From the NCBI GenBank assembly GCA_023416275.1, contig JAEZIB010000101.1, forward strand, positions 1 through 21,030: DNA of 21,030 nt. The letters are read 5' to 3'. Origin of the DNA: Bacillota bacterium (GTDB taxonomy: Bacteria; Bacillota; Clostridia; Acetivibrionales; DSM-1351). This document shows, piece by piece, positions 1 through 7,676 of the stretch. The notes below the pieces were generated by a model. That model did not search any database, was not told the origin of the DNA, and was given only the letters and a program-made list of their open reading frames with translations. The position numbers and the translations under genes were made by a program. The stretch's first letter is position 1; every line of letters begins with the position of its first letter.

Positions 1-561
1 CCATAGTACCATATAAACTGAGTTTTTAGCATTTTCTGTAGCTAAAGCCTTACTTTTAAACATTGACTTTTCATTTAACATTCTTAATTGTTTTAATTCA
101 TTTTTAATGTCAATAAAATCCGGCATCATCTTGTTATTATAAAATTCATTAGCCTTATTTATCCCCTGCTTACTATGTATTTCTTGCAGGTCCAGAAACA
201 AATTTACATAGTAAGTGTATGAATTCTTGAGAGTATTAATTATCCCATTTTCTCCCTCTTCAGTTACATTATTAGCATTGACATTATACCATTTAAGAAA
301 TTCTTCATTGTTAATTGTAAAAAGTTTTTTCCCCTTTTGTGTATCTACATTTATGTAAATAAGCACTGCACTATCCTGGCGTTCAATTGCTTCCATCATT
401 TTAGTAGCTGAATTAATACTTTTGTAGTTTGCTATCATTAAGCTGTCAATTGATTTACTTAAATTAAAAAGGTTTATTGCTGCTGTAGTTCCTACAATAG
501 CAATAAGTATAACAAGTCCCAAATATAACAATGAAATTTTACCCTTTAATGTCTTTATCAT
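1..561 (-). CDS. N-terminal part of a membrane sensor protein (histidine kinase or chemoreceptor type), cut by the window edge
   Basis: The frame is open from an ATG at 561 to the window edge, giving 187 residues. An AGAGG ribosome binding site lies 7 nt upstream of the ATG. The product begins MIKTLKGKISLLYLGLVILI: a short basic stretch, one membrane helix (about residues 9-30), then a long, mostly helical polar segment rich in Asn, Lys and Glu. This is the usual layout of the extracytoplasmic four-helix-bundle sensor domain of histidine kinases and methyl-accepting proteins. The second membrane helix and the output domain lie outside the window, so the output type is unknown. The gene diverges from the KimA operon, so a role in sensing potassium or osmotic stress is possible, but only by position. 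Confidence 0.75.
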   Translation of the reverse strand, partial: MIKTLKGKISLLYLGLVILIAIVGTTAAINLFNLSKSIDSLMIANYKSINSATKMMEAIERQDSAVLIYINVDTQKGKKLFTINNEEFLKWYNVNANNVTEEGENGIINTLKNSYTYYVNLFLDLQEIHSKQGINKANEFYNNKMMPDFIDIKNELKQLRMLNEKSMFKSKALATENAKNSVYMVLW

Positions 562-1058
562 TTATTTACCTCTAAAATATATATCTTGTCAGCCTATGCT
601 TTTTATACGTTTACTAAATACCATTTTATATAGACGTAGCTCCAATTATTCAACTAGTCTTTAAAATATAATTATATTCTACTTAATAATAATGTGGATT
701 CAGCTCAAACATGTCACGTACCAACATATAGCCATAGTGCCCAATAATTAAGTTGAAGGCTAGTATCATATTCAGTATAGGTTTACAAATACTAATTTTC
801 AATATTTAAAACTACCTAATTAACAATAAAAAAAGTGATAAGACTATGATTCTGATAGCTAAATTGATTTTACGGCTTTTAATGCTATGAGTAAAATTCC
901 AGATTGAAATTCCTACGACTTTAATAAAATGGATGTTTGGAACTATAATCTAATAATATATTTGATAAATATGTTTGTTAGCGTTGAAACTACACAATTT
1001 TTATCCAAATGTATATATCCCCAAAGACTATTAGTACTCACTAAGCAACGGAAATGAT
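562..1058. other. Divergent intergenic region of 497 bp
   Basis: AT-rich spacer between the sensor gene and the KimA operon. Apart from the promoter at 625-653 I see no gene, RNA gene or clear hairpin. I looked for the GC-rich conserved blocks of the c-di-AMP (ydaO/yuaA) riboswitch, which often precedes kimA, and did not find them. A TTGAAA at 984-989 with TATATA at 1012-1017 has a 22-nt spacer, too long for a convincing plus-strand promoter. Confidence 0.6.
625..653 (-). promoter_or_regulatory. Candidate sigma-A promoter of the sensor gene
   Basis: On the minus strand, TTGAAT (648-653) and TATAAA (625-630) are separated by 17 nt. They lie about 65 nt before the start codon at 561. Confidence 0.45.
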
Positions 1059-1277
1059 GTGATAAAAATGAATGTATTTATTTCAAAACTAGGAGTAATC
1101 ACTATTGTAATACTAGCAATTTATTTAATAAAAAAACTTGATGATTACCTCTTTTTCGCAAGAGAAGATTATCATCATAGTGATTTTCATGAAGATTCTA
1201 ATAAAGAATCTGATGAATCAAAATCTAAATATAATATAATTAACAGTAAGGGGAATCAAAATGATTCAATGGATTAA
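1059..1277 (+). CDS. Small single-span membrane protein, translationally coupled to kimA
   Basis: A 72-residue protein read from a GTG at 1059; an in-frame ATG at 1068 would shorten it by three residues. GGA at 1050-1052 is a weak ribosome binding site for the GTG. Residues about 8-24 form one hydrophobic helix, followed by Lys-Lys and a very polar, acidic, His-containing tail. I do not recognise a family. Its last 17 nt overlap the start of the KimA gene in another frame, and the strong kimA ribosome binding site lies inside it, so the two are almost certainly co-translated. A small accessory subunit of the transporter, by analogy with the tiny KdpF of the Kdp pump, is a reasonable guess. 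No sequence similarity supports it. Confidence 0.65.
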   Translation: MIKMNVFISKLGVITIVILAIYLIKKLDDYLFFAREDYHHSDFHEDSNKESDESKSKYNIINSKGNQNDSMD

Positions 1278-3138
1278 AAAATTATTAATTGGAAAGCCAC
1301 TTAAAAACGAGGCTATTCAAGGTGAAAAATACAAGGTATTATGGGGGCTACCTGTATTAGCTAGCGATTCAATTTCATCTGTAGGATATGCAGGTGAAGA
1401 AATCTTAATTACTTTAGTGCCAATTATTGGTGCATTATCTTTTGTATATCTAACAAAAATTTCACTGGCTATAATTGCGTTACTCATCATACTTACAGTT
1501 TCTTACAGCCAGACTATTAAAGTATATTCAAACGGGGGCGGTGCTTATATTGTTGCGTCCGATAATTTAGGGTATACTGCAGGAGTTACAGCTGGTACAG
1601 CATTGTCTATTGATTATATACTAACAGTGGCTGTTAGCATATCTTCTGGTATTAATCAATTAACCTCTGCTTTTCCTTCTTTATCAACCTATCATATTTT
1701 AATATGTATGATTGCACTGCTGCTTCTTATGATTGGTAATCTCCGAGGAATTAAGGAGTCATCGAGAATGTTTAGCATTCCAGTCTATCTTTTTATTATA
1801 GGCTCATTAATTATGATTATTCTAGGAATAGTAAAGCTAAAACTGGGTATGGTACACCCAACAAACTCAATACAGCAAATGAAAGAAACGGGAGCTGTTT
1901 CAATTTTTCTAATATTAAAAGCATTTTCAAGCGGTTGTACTGCTCTAACCGGAGTTGAAGCTGTTAGTAACGCTGTTCCAAACTTCAAAGAACCGGCTTC
2001 AAAGCATGCAAATAAAACCCTGTGGATTTTATCCCTTTTAGTCCTATTGATTTTTGGCGGTATATCAGTTCTAGCAAATATGTATCATGTCATTCCTGTT
2101 GAAGGTAAAACCGTTCTAAATCAAATTGCTTTATATGTTTTTGGTAACAATTTTATGTTCTATTTCTACACTGCCACCTCCATTCTTATACTGGTAATGG
2201 CTGCAAATACGGCTTATTCTGGTTTTCCACTCCTAATGTCCATTATGGGCAAAGATGGCTATGTACCAAGACAATTCAGTCTAAGAGGAGACAGACTCAG
2301 TTATTCAACAGGTATTATCATATTATCTGCTATTGCAGGTATTTTGATTATTGCATTTAATGGAGACGTAACTCTTTTGCTTCCTCTATATGCGATAGGA
2401 GCTTTCTTATCATTTACCCTGTCACAGTTTGGTATGTTTATTAGATGGAAAAAGCTAAAAGGTAAGTGGTGGAAATCCAAGGCCTTTGTCAATGGTTTTG
2501 GTGGTTTAACTACAGCAGTTGCTGTTCTTATTATTGCATTTGAAAAATTTACTGCCGGTGCATGGATTATAATAGTAATTACTCCTATCCTGGTCTTAAT
2601 GTTTTTACGAATAAAGAAACATTATGTAGCACTTGCAAAGCAATTAGATATTAAAGCTTCTGATTTAAAGAATTACAATATAGAACAACACTGTTATAGA
2701 AATCATGTAATTGTTCCTGTTGAAAGTATTAATCAGTCAAGTTTACGAGCTTTACGATTTGCAAAAACCATTTCTGATAATGTAGTTGCTTTTAACATTT
2801 CAATTGATGAAAATCATGCAAATAAGCTTAAAGAAAAATATGCCCTGTTGGAAACAGATATACCTCTGATAGTTAAGTATTCACCTTTCAGAAAAGTAAT
2901 ATCTCCATTATTAAAGTTTATTGAATCCGCAGAATACGATTATGAGAAGGGTGATATGATTACTGTAGTTTTGCCTCAATTCATAGTAAAATCCTGGTGG
3001 CAGAATATAGTACATAATAATACTTCCTATTTTATTAAAAGGGAATTGCTAAAGCATAAGCATATAGTAGTAGCAACAATGCCATTACAGTTAAAGGACG
3101 ATAAATATGTTTTAAGTAATGCTAAATATAATAGCTAA
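1261..3138 (+). CDS. kimA: KimA-type high-affinity potassium:proton symporter (KUP/APC superfamily)
   Basis: This 625-residue membrane protein matches B. subtilis KimA (YdaO, about 607 residues) from end to end. Residues 30-47 carry the TM1 motif with Asp36 and Tyr43. Residues 91-98 hold GGGAYIV. Residues 118-126 (DYILTVAVS) contain Asp118, Thr122 and Ser126, equivalent to the potassium-site region of KimA. About 12 helices run to residue ~455, and a soluble universal-stress-like C-terminal domain follows. Family knowledge: KimA imports K+ with protons and is inhibited by c-di-AMP. The ATG at 1261 has AGGGGA about 7 nt upstream and overlaps the preceding small gene. The clostridial gene would usually be annotated simply as an APC permease. 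The KimA assignment rests on motif and full-length similarity by eye. Confidence 0.88.
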   Translation: MIQWIKKLLIGKPLKNEAIQGEKYKVLWGLPVLASDSISSVGYAGEEILITLVPIIGALSFVYLTKISLAIIALLIILTVSYSQTIKVYSNGGGAYIVASDNLGYTAGVTAGTALSIDYILTVAVSISSGINQLTSAFPSLSTYHILICMIALLLLMIGNLRGIKESSRMFSIPVYLFIIGSLIMIILGIVKLKLGMVHPTNSIQQMKETGAVSIFLILKAFSSGCTALTGVEAVSNAVPNFKEPASKHANKTLWILSLLVLLIFGGISVLANMYHVIPVEGKTVLNQIALYVFGNNFMFYFYTATSILILVMAANTAYSGFPLLMSIMGKDGYVPRQFSLRGDRLSYSTGIIILSAIAGILIIAFNGDVTLLLPLYAIGAFLSFTLSQFGMFIRWKKLKGKWWKSKAFVNGFGGLTTAVAVLIIAFEKFTAGAWIIIVITPILVLMFLRIKKHYVALAKQLDIKASDLKNYNIEQHCYRNHVIVPVESINQSSLRALRFAKTISDNVVAFNISIDENHANKLKEKYALLETDIPLIVKYSPFRKVISPLLKFIESAEYDYEKGDMITVVLPQFIVKSWWQNIVHNNTSYFIKRELLKHKHIVVATMPLQLKDDKYVLSNAKYNS

Positions 3139-3162
3139 ATTACATAAAATGAAAACATTAAC

Positions 3163-3230
3163 AACTCAACTTTTCACATAAAAAATCTATCGGTGCTCAA
3201 ACTTATCAATGGTTTGCTGCCAAATTAACT
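3163..3230 (+). repeat. Dispersed 3'-flanking repeat, copy 1
   Basis: Begins AACTCAACTTTTC 24 nt after the kimA stop. GTGCTCAAAC and TTATCAATGG follow at 3193-3212, then TTTGCTGCCAAA. The same ordered blocks, at the same spacing (about 30 nt from the AACTCAAC end to TGCT), occur in the copies at 10028-10087 and 20652-20750. The outer 11 bases are identical in all three. Confidence 0.6.
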
Positions 3231-3240
3231 ATTAAGCTAA

Positions 3241-3296
3241 AAAACCGTAAGAAGTCATATAATTTTAATTACATGTACTTCTACGGTTTTATTTTC
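3241..3296. terminator. Bidirectional terminator between kimA and yjbQ
   Basis: AAAACCGTA..GAAGT pairs with ACTTC..TACGGTTTT (one bulged A; loop about 21 nt). It is flanked by T-rich sequence on the plus strand and by TTTTTT on the minus strand, so it can serve both convergent genes. Confidence 0.8.
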
Positions 3297-3420
3297 TTAT
3301 TATAGGATTACTTAGTCAAGTCTTATTTAAGAATAGTCACAAAGCATGTCATTAATTGTAACTGTTTTGATAATTAAAAGCTAAATTTGTCTTGTTTCAA
3401 AGGCATATTAGGTTATATTT

Positions 3421-3816
3421 TTACTCACACACCTTAACAAAGAACTTCCTATTTCTTGGCCCATCAAATTCACAAAAATATATCCCCTGCCAGGTGCCAA
3501 GCAGCAATCTACCATCTTTAATAATGATAGTAGCTGAGCTTCCAACACAAGATGCTTTAAGGTGTGCTGATGAATTGCCTTCGCAATGCAAAAATTCTCT
3601 TCTGTCTGGGAAAGCAGTATTTAAACCAAGGAGTATATCGTGGACTACATCAGGATCGGCATTTTCGTTTATTGTTATTCCTGCAGTAGTGTGAGGACAA
3701 AAGACTATGCATATTCCATCGGTCACACCGCTTTTAGTTACTGCCTCGGCTGCTTGTCTTGTTATTTTGTACATGCCCTCAGTATTTGTTGATAAGTTGT
3801 ATTCAAAAAGCTTCAT
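3421..3816 (-). CDS. yjbQ: YjbQ / UPF0047 family protein
   Basis: 131 residues, the usual length of this compact single-domain family. The signature blocks are all present: HTTAGITINENADPDV (residues about 42-57), EGNSSAHLKAS (79-89) and LGTWQGIYFCEFDGPR near the end. The conserved His, Asp and Glu residues of these motifs line a presumed metal or active site. Thiamine-phosphate-synthase-like activity has been reported for the E. coli member, but the physiological role is unsettled. The gene stands alone. The ATG at 3816 is preceded by a purine-rich AGAGAAGAGAT, a weak ribosome binding site. The terminator at 3241-3296 can serve it from the right. Confidence 0.9.
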   Translation of the reverse strand: MKLFEYNLSTNTEGMYKITRQAAEAVTKSGVTDGICIVFCPHTTAGITINENADPDVVHDILLGLNTAFPDRREFLHCEGNSSAHLKASCVGSSATIIIKDGRLLLGTWQGIYFCEFDGPRNRKFFVKVCE

Positions 3817-3964
3817 TTTTCTATCTCTTCTCTCTACTATAATTTTTCAACTATATATAACTAACTCTACATTAGCATTAGTCCAAAAATAGTAATTTTC
3901 AGCTTACTAAATAATACATCATTTCTATTAGCATTTCAATAAACATAATTTCATATTTAGCATT

Positions 3965-4016
3965 AAAAAAAGCCCTAAGTAAGAGAACAATTTTCCCACT
4001 CTTTACTCAAGACTTT
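3965..4016 (-). terminator. Terminator downstream of hcp
   Basis: On the minus strand a hairpin of AGTCTTGAGTAAAGAG against CTCTTACTTAGGGCT, with small mismatches, ends in seven T residues. It starts about 10 nt after the hcp stop codon. Confidence 0.75.
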
Positions 4017-4026
4017 TAATAGCTAA

Positions 4027-5679
4027 TCAATTTCCCAATATAGCCTTTAAATCTTCATCGGGCGTTGATATTGGTTTAATTCCAAACTTGTCAATTAATA
4101 CTTGCAGGATATTTGGTGTTATAAATGCTGGTAGCGTAGGTCCAAGTCGAATATCCTTAATTCCCAATGACAACAACGTAATAAGAATACATACAGCCTT
4201 TTGTTCATACCATGATAAAATTAGTGAAAGCGGCAAATCATTTACTCCACATTTAAATGCATCTGCAAGCGCTAGTGCAATTCTTATTGCTGAGAAAGAA
4301 TCATTACACTGACCAACATCAAGAACTCTTGGGAAGTCTCCGATTTTACCCAAATTCATTTTGTTAAATCTGTACTTACCACAAGCAAGGGTAAGTATTA
4401 TTGTATCCTTTGGTGTTTTCTCTGCAAATTCAGTAAAATAGTTTCTTCCCGGTCTTGCACCATCACATCCTCCAATTAGGAAGAAATGCTTTATAGCTCC
4501 ATTCTTTACTGCATCAATAATCTTATCTGCATTACTCAACACTGCATTATGCCCAAAACCCACTGTTATTTTCTGTTCAGGTTCATCTTCTGTAAACCCT
4601 CCCAATTGAAGTGCCTTGTTTATTACAAGACTAAAGTCCTTTTTGCCATTAACCTCTCTAACATGAATTATTTCAGGCCATCCCACAATGCTTGTTGTAA
4701 ATATTCTATCACTATAGGAGTCTCTAGGTTTTTGCAAGCAATTTGTTGTCATAAGTATACAACCTGGTATTCCGTCAAACTCTTTTTGTTGATCCTGCCA
4801 TGCTCCTCCAAAGTTACCTACTAAGTGAGGATGTTTTTTTAATTCTGGATAACCATGAGCAGGTAGCATTTCACCATGGGTATATATATTGATTCCTTTG
4901 CCTTCTGTTTGCTCAAGCAGTTCCTTTAAGTCCTTCAAGTCATGTCCGGAAACAATAATAAATGGACCCTTTTTCTTTGTAATACTGACTTGTGTGGGGA
5001 CTGGATTGCCATAGGAGCCTGTATTTGCCTTATCAAGCAGCTCCATGCATTTTAAATTTACTTGTCCAAATTCCATATTCAAATTGAACAAATCTTCAAC
5101 TGTCAGCCCTTCATTTATAACAGCTGCCAAAGCCTTATAGAAAAATTTACTTACTGTTTCGTCCTTATAGCCCAGAACATGTGCATGATGTCCATAAGCT
5201 CCCATACCCTTCATTCCATAAATAAGCATTTCTCTTAAAGAACGGATATCTGCATCTAAAGTCTGGTCATACATTATACCAGCTTTTTCAGCATCCTTAA
5301 GCATTTCTTCCTTTGTTGCTGGAAGTGTATAGCTGACTACTTCTGGAAAATGATTTTTACACTCTAGTAGTTGTTTTTTCAAGCACTCTTTTATTTCCTG
5401 TGCTTTTCTCAAATACTCTACAAATCTCTCAGGATCGAAATTAACATTTGTTAGTGTAGAAAAAGTAGCATCCATAATAAATTTATCTGTTTCATCATCT
5501 ATTTTGATACCCTTTTCCAATAATTTTTGCCCACAATAGCCTATACCTTTTAATTGATAAATGAGTAAATCCTGTAATGCTGCGACTTCACTATCTTTCC
5601 CACAGTTACCAGCTTTCGTACAGCCCTTGCCTCCTATTGTTTGTTCACATTGAAAACAAAACATTTCGTTATGCATCAT
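4027..5679 (-). CDS. hcp: Hybrid-cluster protein (hydroxylamine reductase / NO-detoxifying, prismane protein)
   Basis: 550 residues, the typical length. The N-terminal cysteines C8, C11, C20 and C26 give the C-X2-C-X8-C-X5-C spacing of class I Hcp. All eight expected hybrid-cluster ligands are in place: H246, E270, C314, C405, C433, C458, E492 and K494, within motifs such as THGEMLPAHGYPEL, GGCDGARPGR and GQCNDSFSA. Family knowledge: cytoplasmic; reduces hydroxylamine, reduces NO and acts in protein S-nitrosylation in E. coli. The start is ATG-ATG at 5679/5676 after GGGAGAA. No hcr reductase gene is next to it, so the electron donor is unknown. The upstream region carries several direct repeats and a dyad that could bind a nitrosative-stress regulator. 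Confidence 0.96.
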   Translation of the reverse strand: MMHNEMFCFQCEQTIGGKGCTKAGNCGKDSEVAALQDLLIYQLKGIGYCGQKLLEKGIKIDDETDKFIMDATFSTLTNVNFDPERFVEYLRKAQEIKECLKKQLLECKNHFPEVVSYTLPATKEEMLKDAEKAGIMYDQTLDADIRSLREMLIYGMKGMGAYGHHAHVLGYKDETVSKFFYKALAAVINEGLTVEDLFNLNMEFGQVNLKCMELLDKANTGSYGNPVPTQVSITKKKGPFIIVSGHDLKDLKELLEQTEGKGINIYTHGEMLPAHGYPELKKHPHLVGNFGGAWQDQQKEFDGIPGCILMTTNCLQKPRDSYSDRIFTTSIVGWPEIIHVREVNGKKDFSLVINKALQLGGFTEDEPEQKITVGFGHNAVLSNADKIIDAVKNGAIKHFFLIGGCDGARPGRNYFTEFAEKTPKDTIILTLACGKYRFNKMNLGKIGDFPRVLDVGQCNDSFSAIRIALALADAFKCGVNDLPLSLILSWYEQKAVCILITLLSLGIKDIRLGPTLPAFITPNILQVLIDKFGIKPISTPDEDLKAILGN

Positions 5680-5720
5680 TTGTTCTCCCTTCTAGAAATT
5701 TTTCTGTAGCATTTTATTAG

Positions 5721-5811
5721 ATTATAGTATTCCATCTCTTTACTTGTTATATACCGACTAAAGTCAATTACGATTTAAACCTTGCAACGATTTTTGTATC
5801 GGGACGATATT
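5721..5811 (-). promoter_or_regulatory. hcp promoter/operator region with a dyad and 17-bp-spaced direct repeats
   Basis: TATAAT on the minus strand (5721-5726) has only a poor -35 (ATAACA, 18-nt spacer), suggesting an activated promoter. About 30 bp upstream is GACT-N2-AGTC (5756-5765), part of TTGAC-N4-GTCGG, which resembles CRP/FNR-family (HcpR-like) sites. Further up, ACGATTT, ACGATTT and ACGATAT start at 5771, 5788 and 5805, exactly 17 bp apart. The binding proteins are unknown. Confidence 0.4.
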
Positions 5812-5842
5812 TATATGGTCTTTTTAGGCAAATTACGTTTTT

Positions 5843-5879
5843 AAGCCAATTTAACGCAATTTGGGCTTAAATTTTTTTT
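5843..5879. repeat. Inverted repeat TTAAGCC / GGCTTAA followed by T8 on the plus strand
   Basis: Seven-base arms flank a loop of about 16 nt, and the plus strand continues into a T-run. It looks like a plus-strand terminator, but no plus-strand gene precedes it. It may instead be a regulatory dyad upstream of hcp. Apart from this, the hcp operator region and the terminator at 5923-5953, nothing else is evident in the 307-bp gap. Confidence 0.35.
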
Positions 5880-5922
5880 GACTTTAGGAAGCTTTAGTTG
5901 ATAATAATTTACTTAGAACATA

Positions 5923-5953
5923 AAAAAGCTAACCTTATTTTGATTAGCTTTTT
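5923..5953 (-). terminator. Terminator of the GH4 gene
   Basis: A perfect 10-bp stem (AAAAAGCTAA / TTAGCTTTTT) with an 11-nt loop lies about 35 nt after the GH4 stop. The minus strand continues as TTTTTTA. Confidence 0.85.
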
Positions 5954-5986
5954 AAAAATTCATTTATTAATTTTCACTCAACCATG

Positions 5987-7390
5987 TCATATTGCGGCTT
6001 TCCATCCTTCAGGCAAATATTTAATAGTGCCTTTAACCATATCATCTACTAAGCTTTTTATTTCCTTTTTACTTAGCCTTCCATTAATTAACGTATCAAA
6101 TTTAAAAGCTTGGTAGACAAGATCTATGTCGCATTCTAATGCCGCCTTTAAAACGCGGTCATGGTTATCAGTTTGCGGTCTAATATAATTGAGAATCCCT
6201 TCAGGAATTCTGCCTGCTGCTATCGGGCGAATTCTGTCACCTTCAAAAATAGCATTTGTTTCTACAATTGCAGATTTAGGTAAATTTCTGATTTGCAGAA
6301 AAGAGTTTGGCATATTTACATTGCTTATGCACCGATTAAGTCCGCATAAAGCCTTAATAAGCAAAATGCCTTCTTCTCCAGTTGGCACTAAGTTAAAAGT
6401 CTCTTCTCCAGATACCAGACGTCTACTTCTTTCTAATCGTCTTTGTAAATCTTCTTTACGCCATGAAACTGGAGTAAGTGAAAATCCCCAATTCTCAACA
6501 GTTTCTGGATTCAAGAGATATGTGTCTCCTGGCATAAACTCAGCCAGATGTCTGTCTCCAGCAGCAGCAATTAATCCATATTTATTAAACAAATCAAATT
6601 TTACTCTGTGCGAACATGAAAAGCGATCGAAATTACTATTTTTCTTCTCTATAAAACCTTCATCGAAATGTTTAGTAACATATTCTTTGTATATAGGGAA
6701 AAGATTTTTACCTTTGTAAGAAGCATAATCAAACCACGTAAAATGGTTAATTCCCAATACATTTACTAATATTTCATTTCTACTCCAAACCTCAACACCT
6801 GTCTCTTTTTCAAAAATACCCTTAAGTAATTGTTGCGTACCAAACACTTCGTGACAGCATCCAAAGGCTTTTATTTTAGGGAATACATGGTATAGCGTTT
6901 TCACACAAAGTGATAATGGATTTGTGTAATTTATAACCCAAGCTTTTGGACAAAAAGTTTTTATTGCATTGGCTATTTCTACAAACAAAGGCAGTGTGCG
7001 AAGTGCACGCATTATACCTCCAGGCCCTACAGTATCACCAACTGATTGGTAAATCCCATACCTTTCAGGCATATGTACATCTATTTCCATCTCATTAAAG
7101 GTTCCAGGCAGCATTGAAATAATAACAAAGTCTGCATTAAAAAGTGCTTCTTGTAAAGAATAAGCTATTTCATAATTCCATTTACTAATAGCCTCTTTTT
7201 TTCTAGAAACATTATTTCCAATAATTTCATTACTCTTAACAGCTTCTAAATCTATATCATACAGTTTAATTGTACCTGAAATATTTGGTTCTAAAGCTAG
7301 GTCAGTCATAAATGTCCATGCCCAGCCTCTTGAGCCTCCTCCTATGTATGCAATATTAATATCTGTAGCCGAATCACCTTGATAATTCAT
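5987..7390 (-). CDS. lplD: Family 4 glycoside hydrolase, LplD-like (probable alpha-galacturonidase)
   Basis: 467 residues of an NAD- and Mn-dependent GH4 enzyme. The Rossmann motif IGGGSRGWA lies at residues 16-24. The NYTNP substrate/nucleotide motif is at 154-158. GCCHEVFG (177-184) supplies the metal-binding Cys, and GINHFTW with His216 supplies the second metal ligand. QSVGDTVGPGGI and AAGDRHLAEF match B. subtilis LplD closely; LplD-type enzymes release galacturonic acid from pectin fragments by an oxidation/elimination mechanism. The protein is cytoplasmic, with no signal peptide. The gene stands alone with its own promoter and terminator. The ATG at 7390 follows GGAG. Substrate specificity within GH4 is judged from similarity by eye. 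Confidence 0.88.
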   Translation of the reverse strand: MNYQGDSATDINIAYIGGGSRGWAWTFMTDLALEPNISGTIKLYDIDLEAVKSNEIIGNNVSRKKEAISKWNYEIAYSLQEALFNADFVIISMLPGTFNEMEIDVHMPERYGIYQSVGDTVGPGGIMRALRTLPLFVEIANAIKTFCPKAWVINYTNPLSLCVKTLYHVFPKIKAFGCCHEVFGTQQLLKGIFEKETGVEVWSRNEILVNVLGINHFTWFDYASYKGKNLFPIYKEYVTKHFDEGFIEKKNSNFDRFSCSHRVKFDLFNKYGLIAAAGDRHLAEFMPGDTYLLNPETVENWGFSLTPVSWRKEDLQRRLERSRRLVSGEETFNLVPTGEEGILLIKALCGLNRCISNVNMPNSFLQIRNLPKSAIVETNAIFEGDRIRPIAAGRIPEGILNYIRPQTDNHDRVLKAALECDIDLVYQAFKFDTLINGRLSKKEIKSLVDDMVKGTIKYLPEGWKAAI

Positions 7391-7526
7391 AATTGAATAC
7401 TCCTTTTGCTAGCATAGATTTTACCGGATAAGCAATCAACTAAAATCATGTTTGTGTTGCATATTTGAATTAGTATGAGTGGATATCTGTACTGCCTTGT
7501 ATTTGTTTAATTTAGGTTATATGGAA

Positions 7527-7556
7527 ATTATACCATTAGTTTATGAATTGTGTAAA
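7527..7556 (-). promoter_or_regulatory. Candidate sigma-A promoter of the GH4 gene
   Basis: TTTACA (7551-7556) and TATAAT (7527-7532), minus strand, 18-nt spacer. The leader would be about 130 nt. Confidence 0.6.
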
Positions 7557-7591
7557 TTATGTACGAAAAATGTCTTTCCTTAATATTAAAT

Positions 7592-7631
7592 AAAAAACAT
7601 CACCGCAGGAAGTTAATCCAAATGGTGATGT
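7592..7631 (-). terminator. Terminator of the two-repeat secreted protein gene
   Basis: ACATCACC / GGTGATGT with a 19-nt loop, followed on the minus strand by a run of six T residues. It lies about 45 nt after the stop codon. Confidence 0.85.
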
Positions 7632-7676
7632 GATTTCTTTTAATAAATAACTTATAGCTGTTGTAACTATAATAGG

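Noticed and set aside
562..1058. c-di-AMP (ydaO/yuaA) riboswitch expected upstream of kimA
   Set aside because: The GC-rich conserved blocks are absent; the region is uniformly AT-rich with no matching fold.
6189..6719. Plus-strand open frame of 176 codons
   Set aside because: Lies wholly opposite the GH4 glycosidase, whose motifs and codon pattern are clear; a shadow frame.
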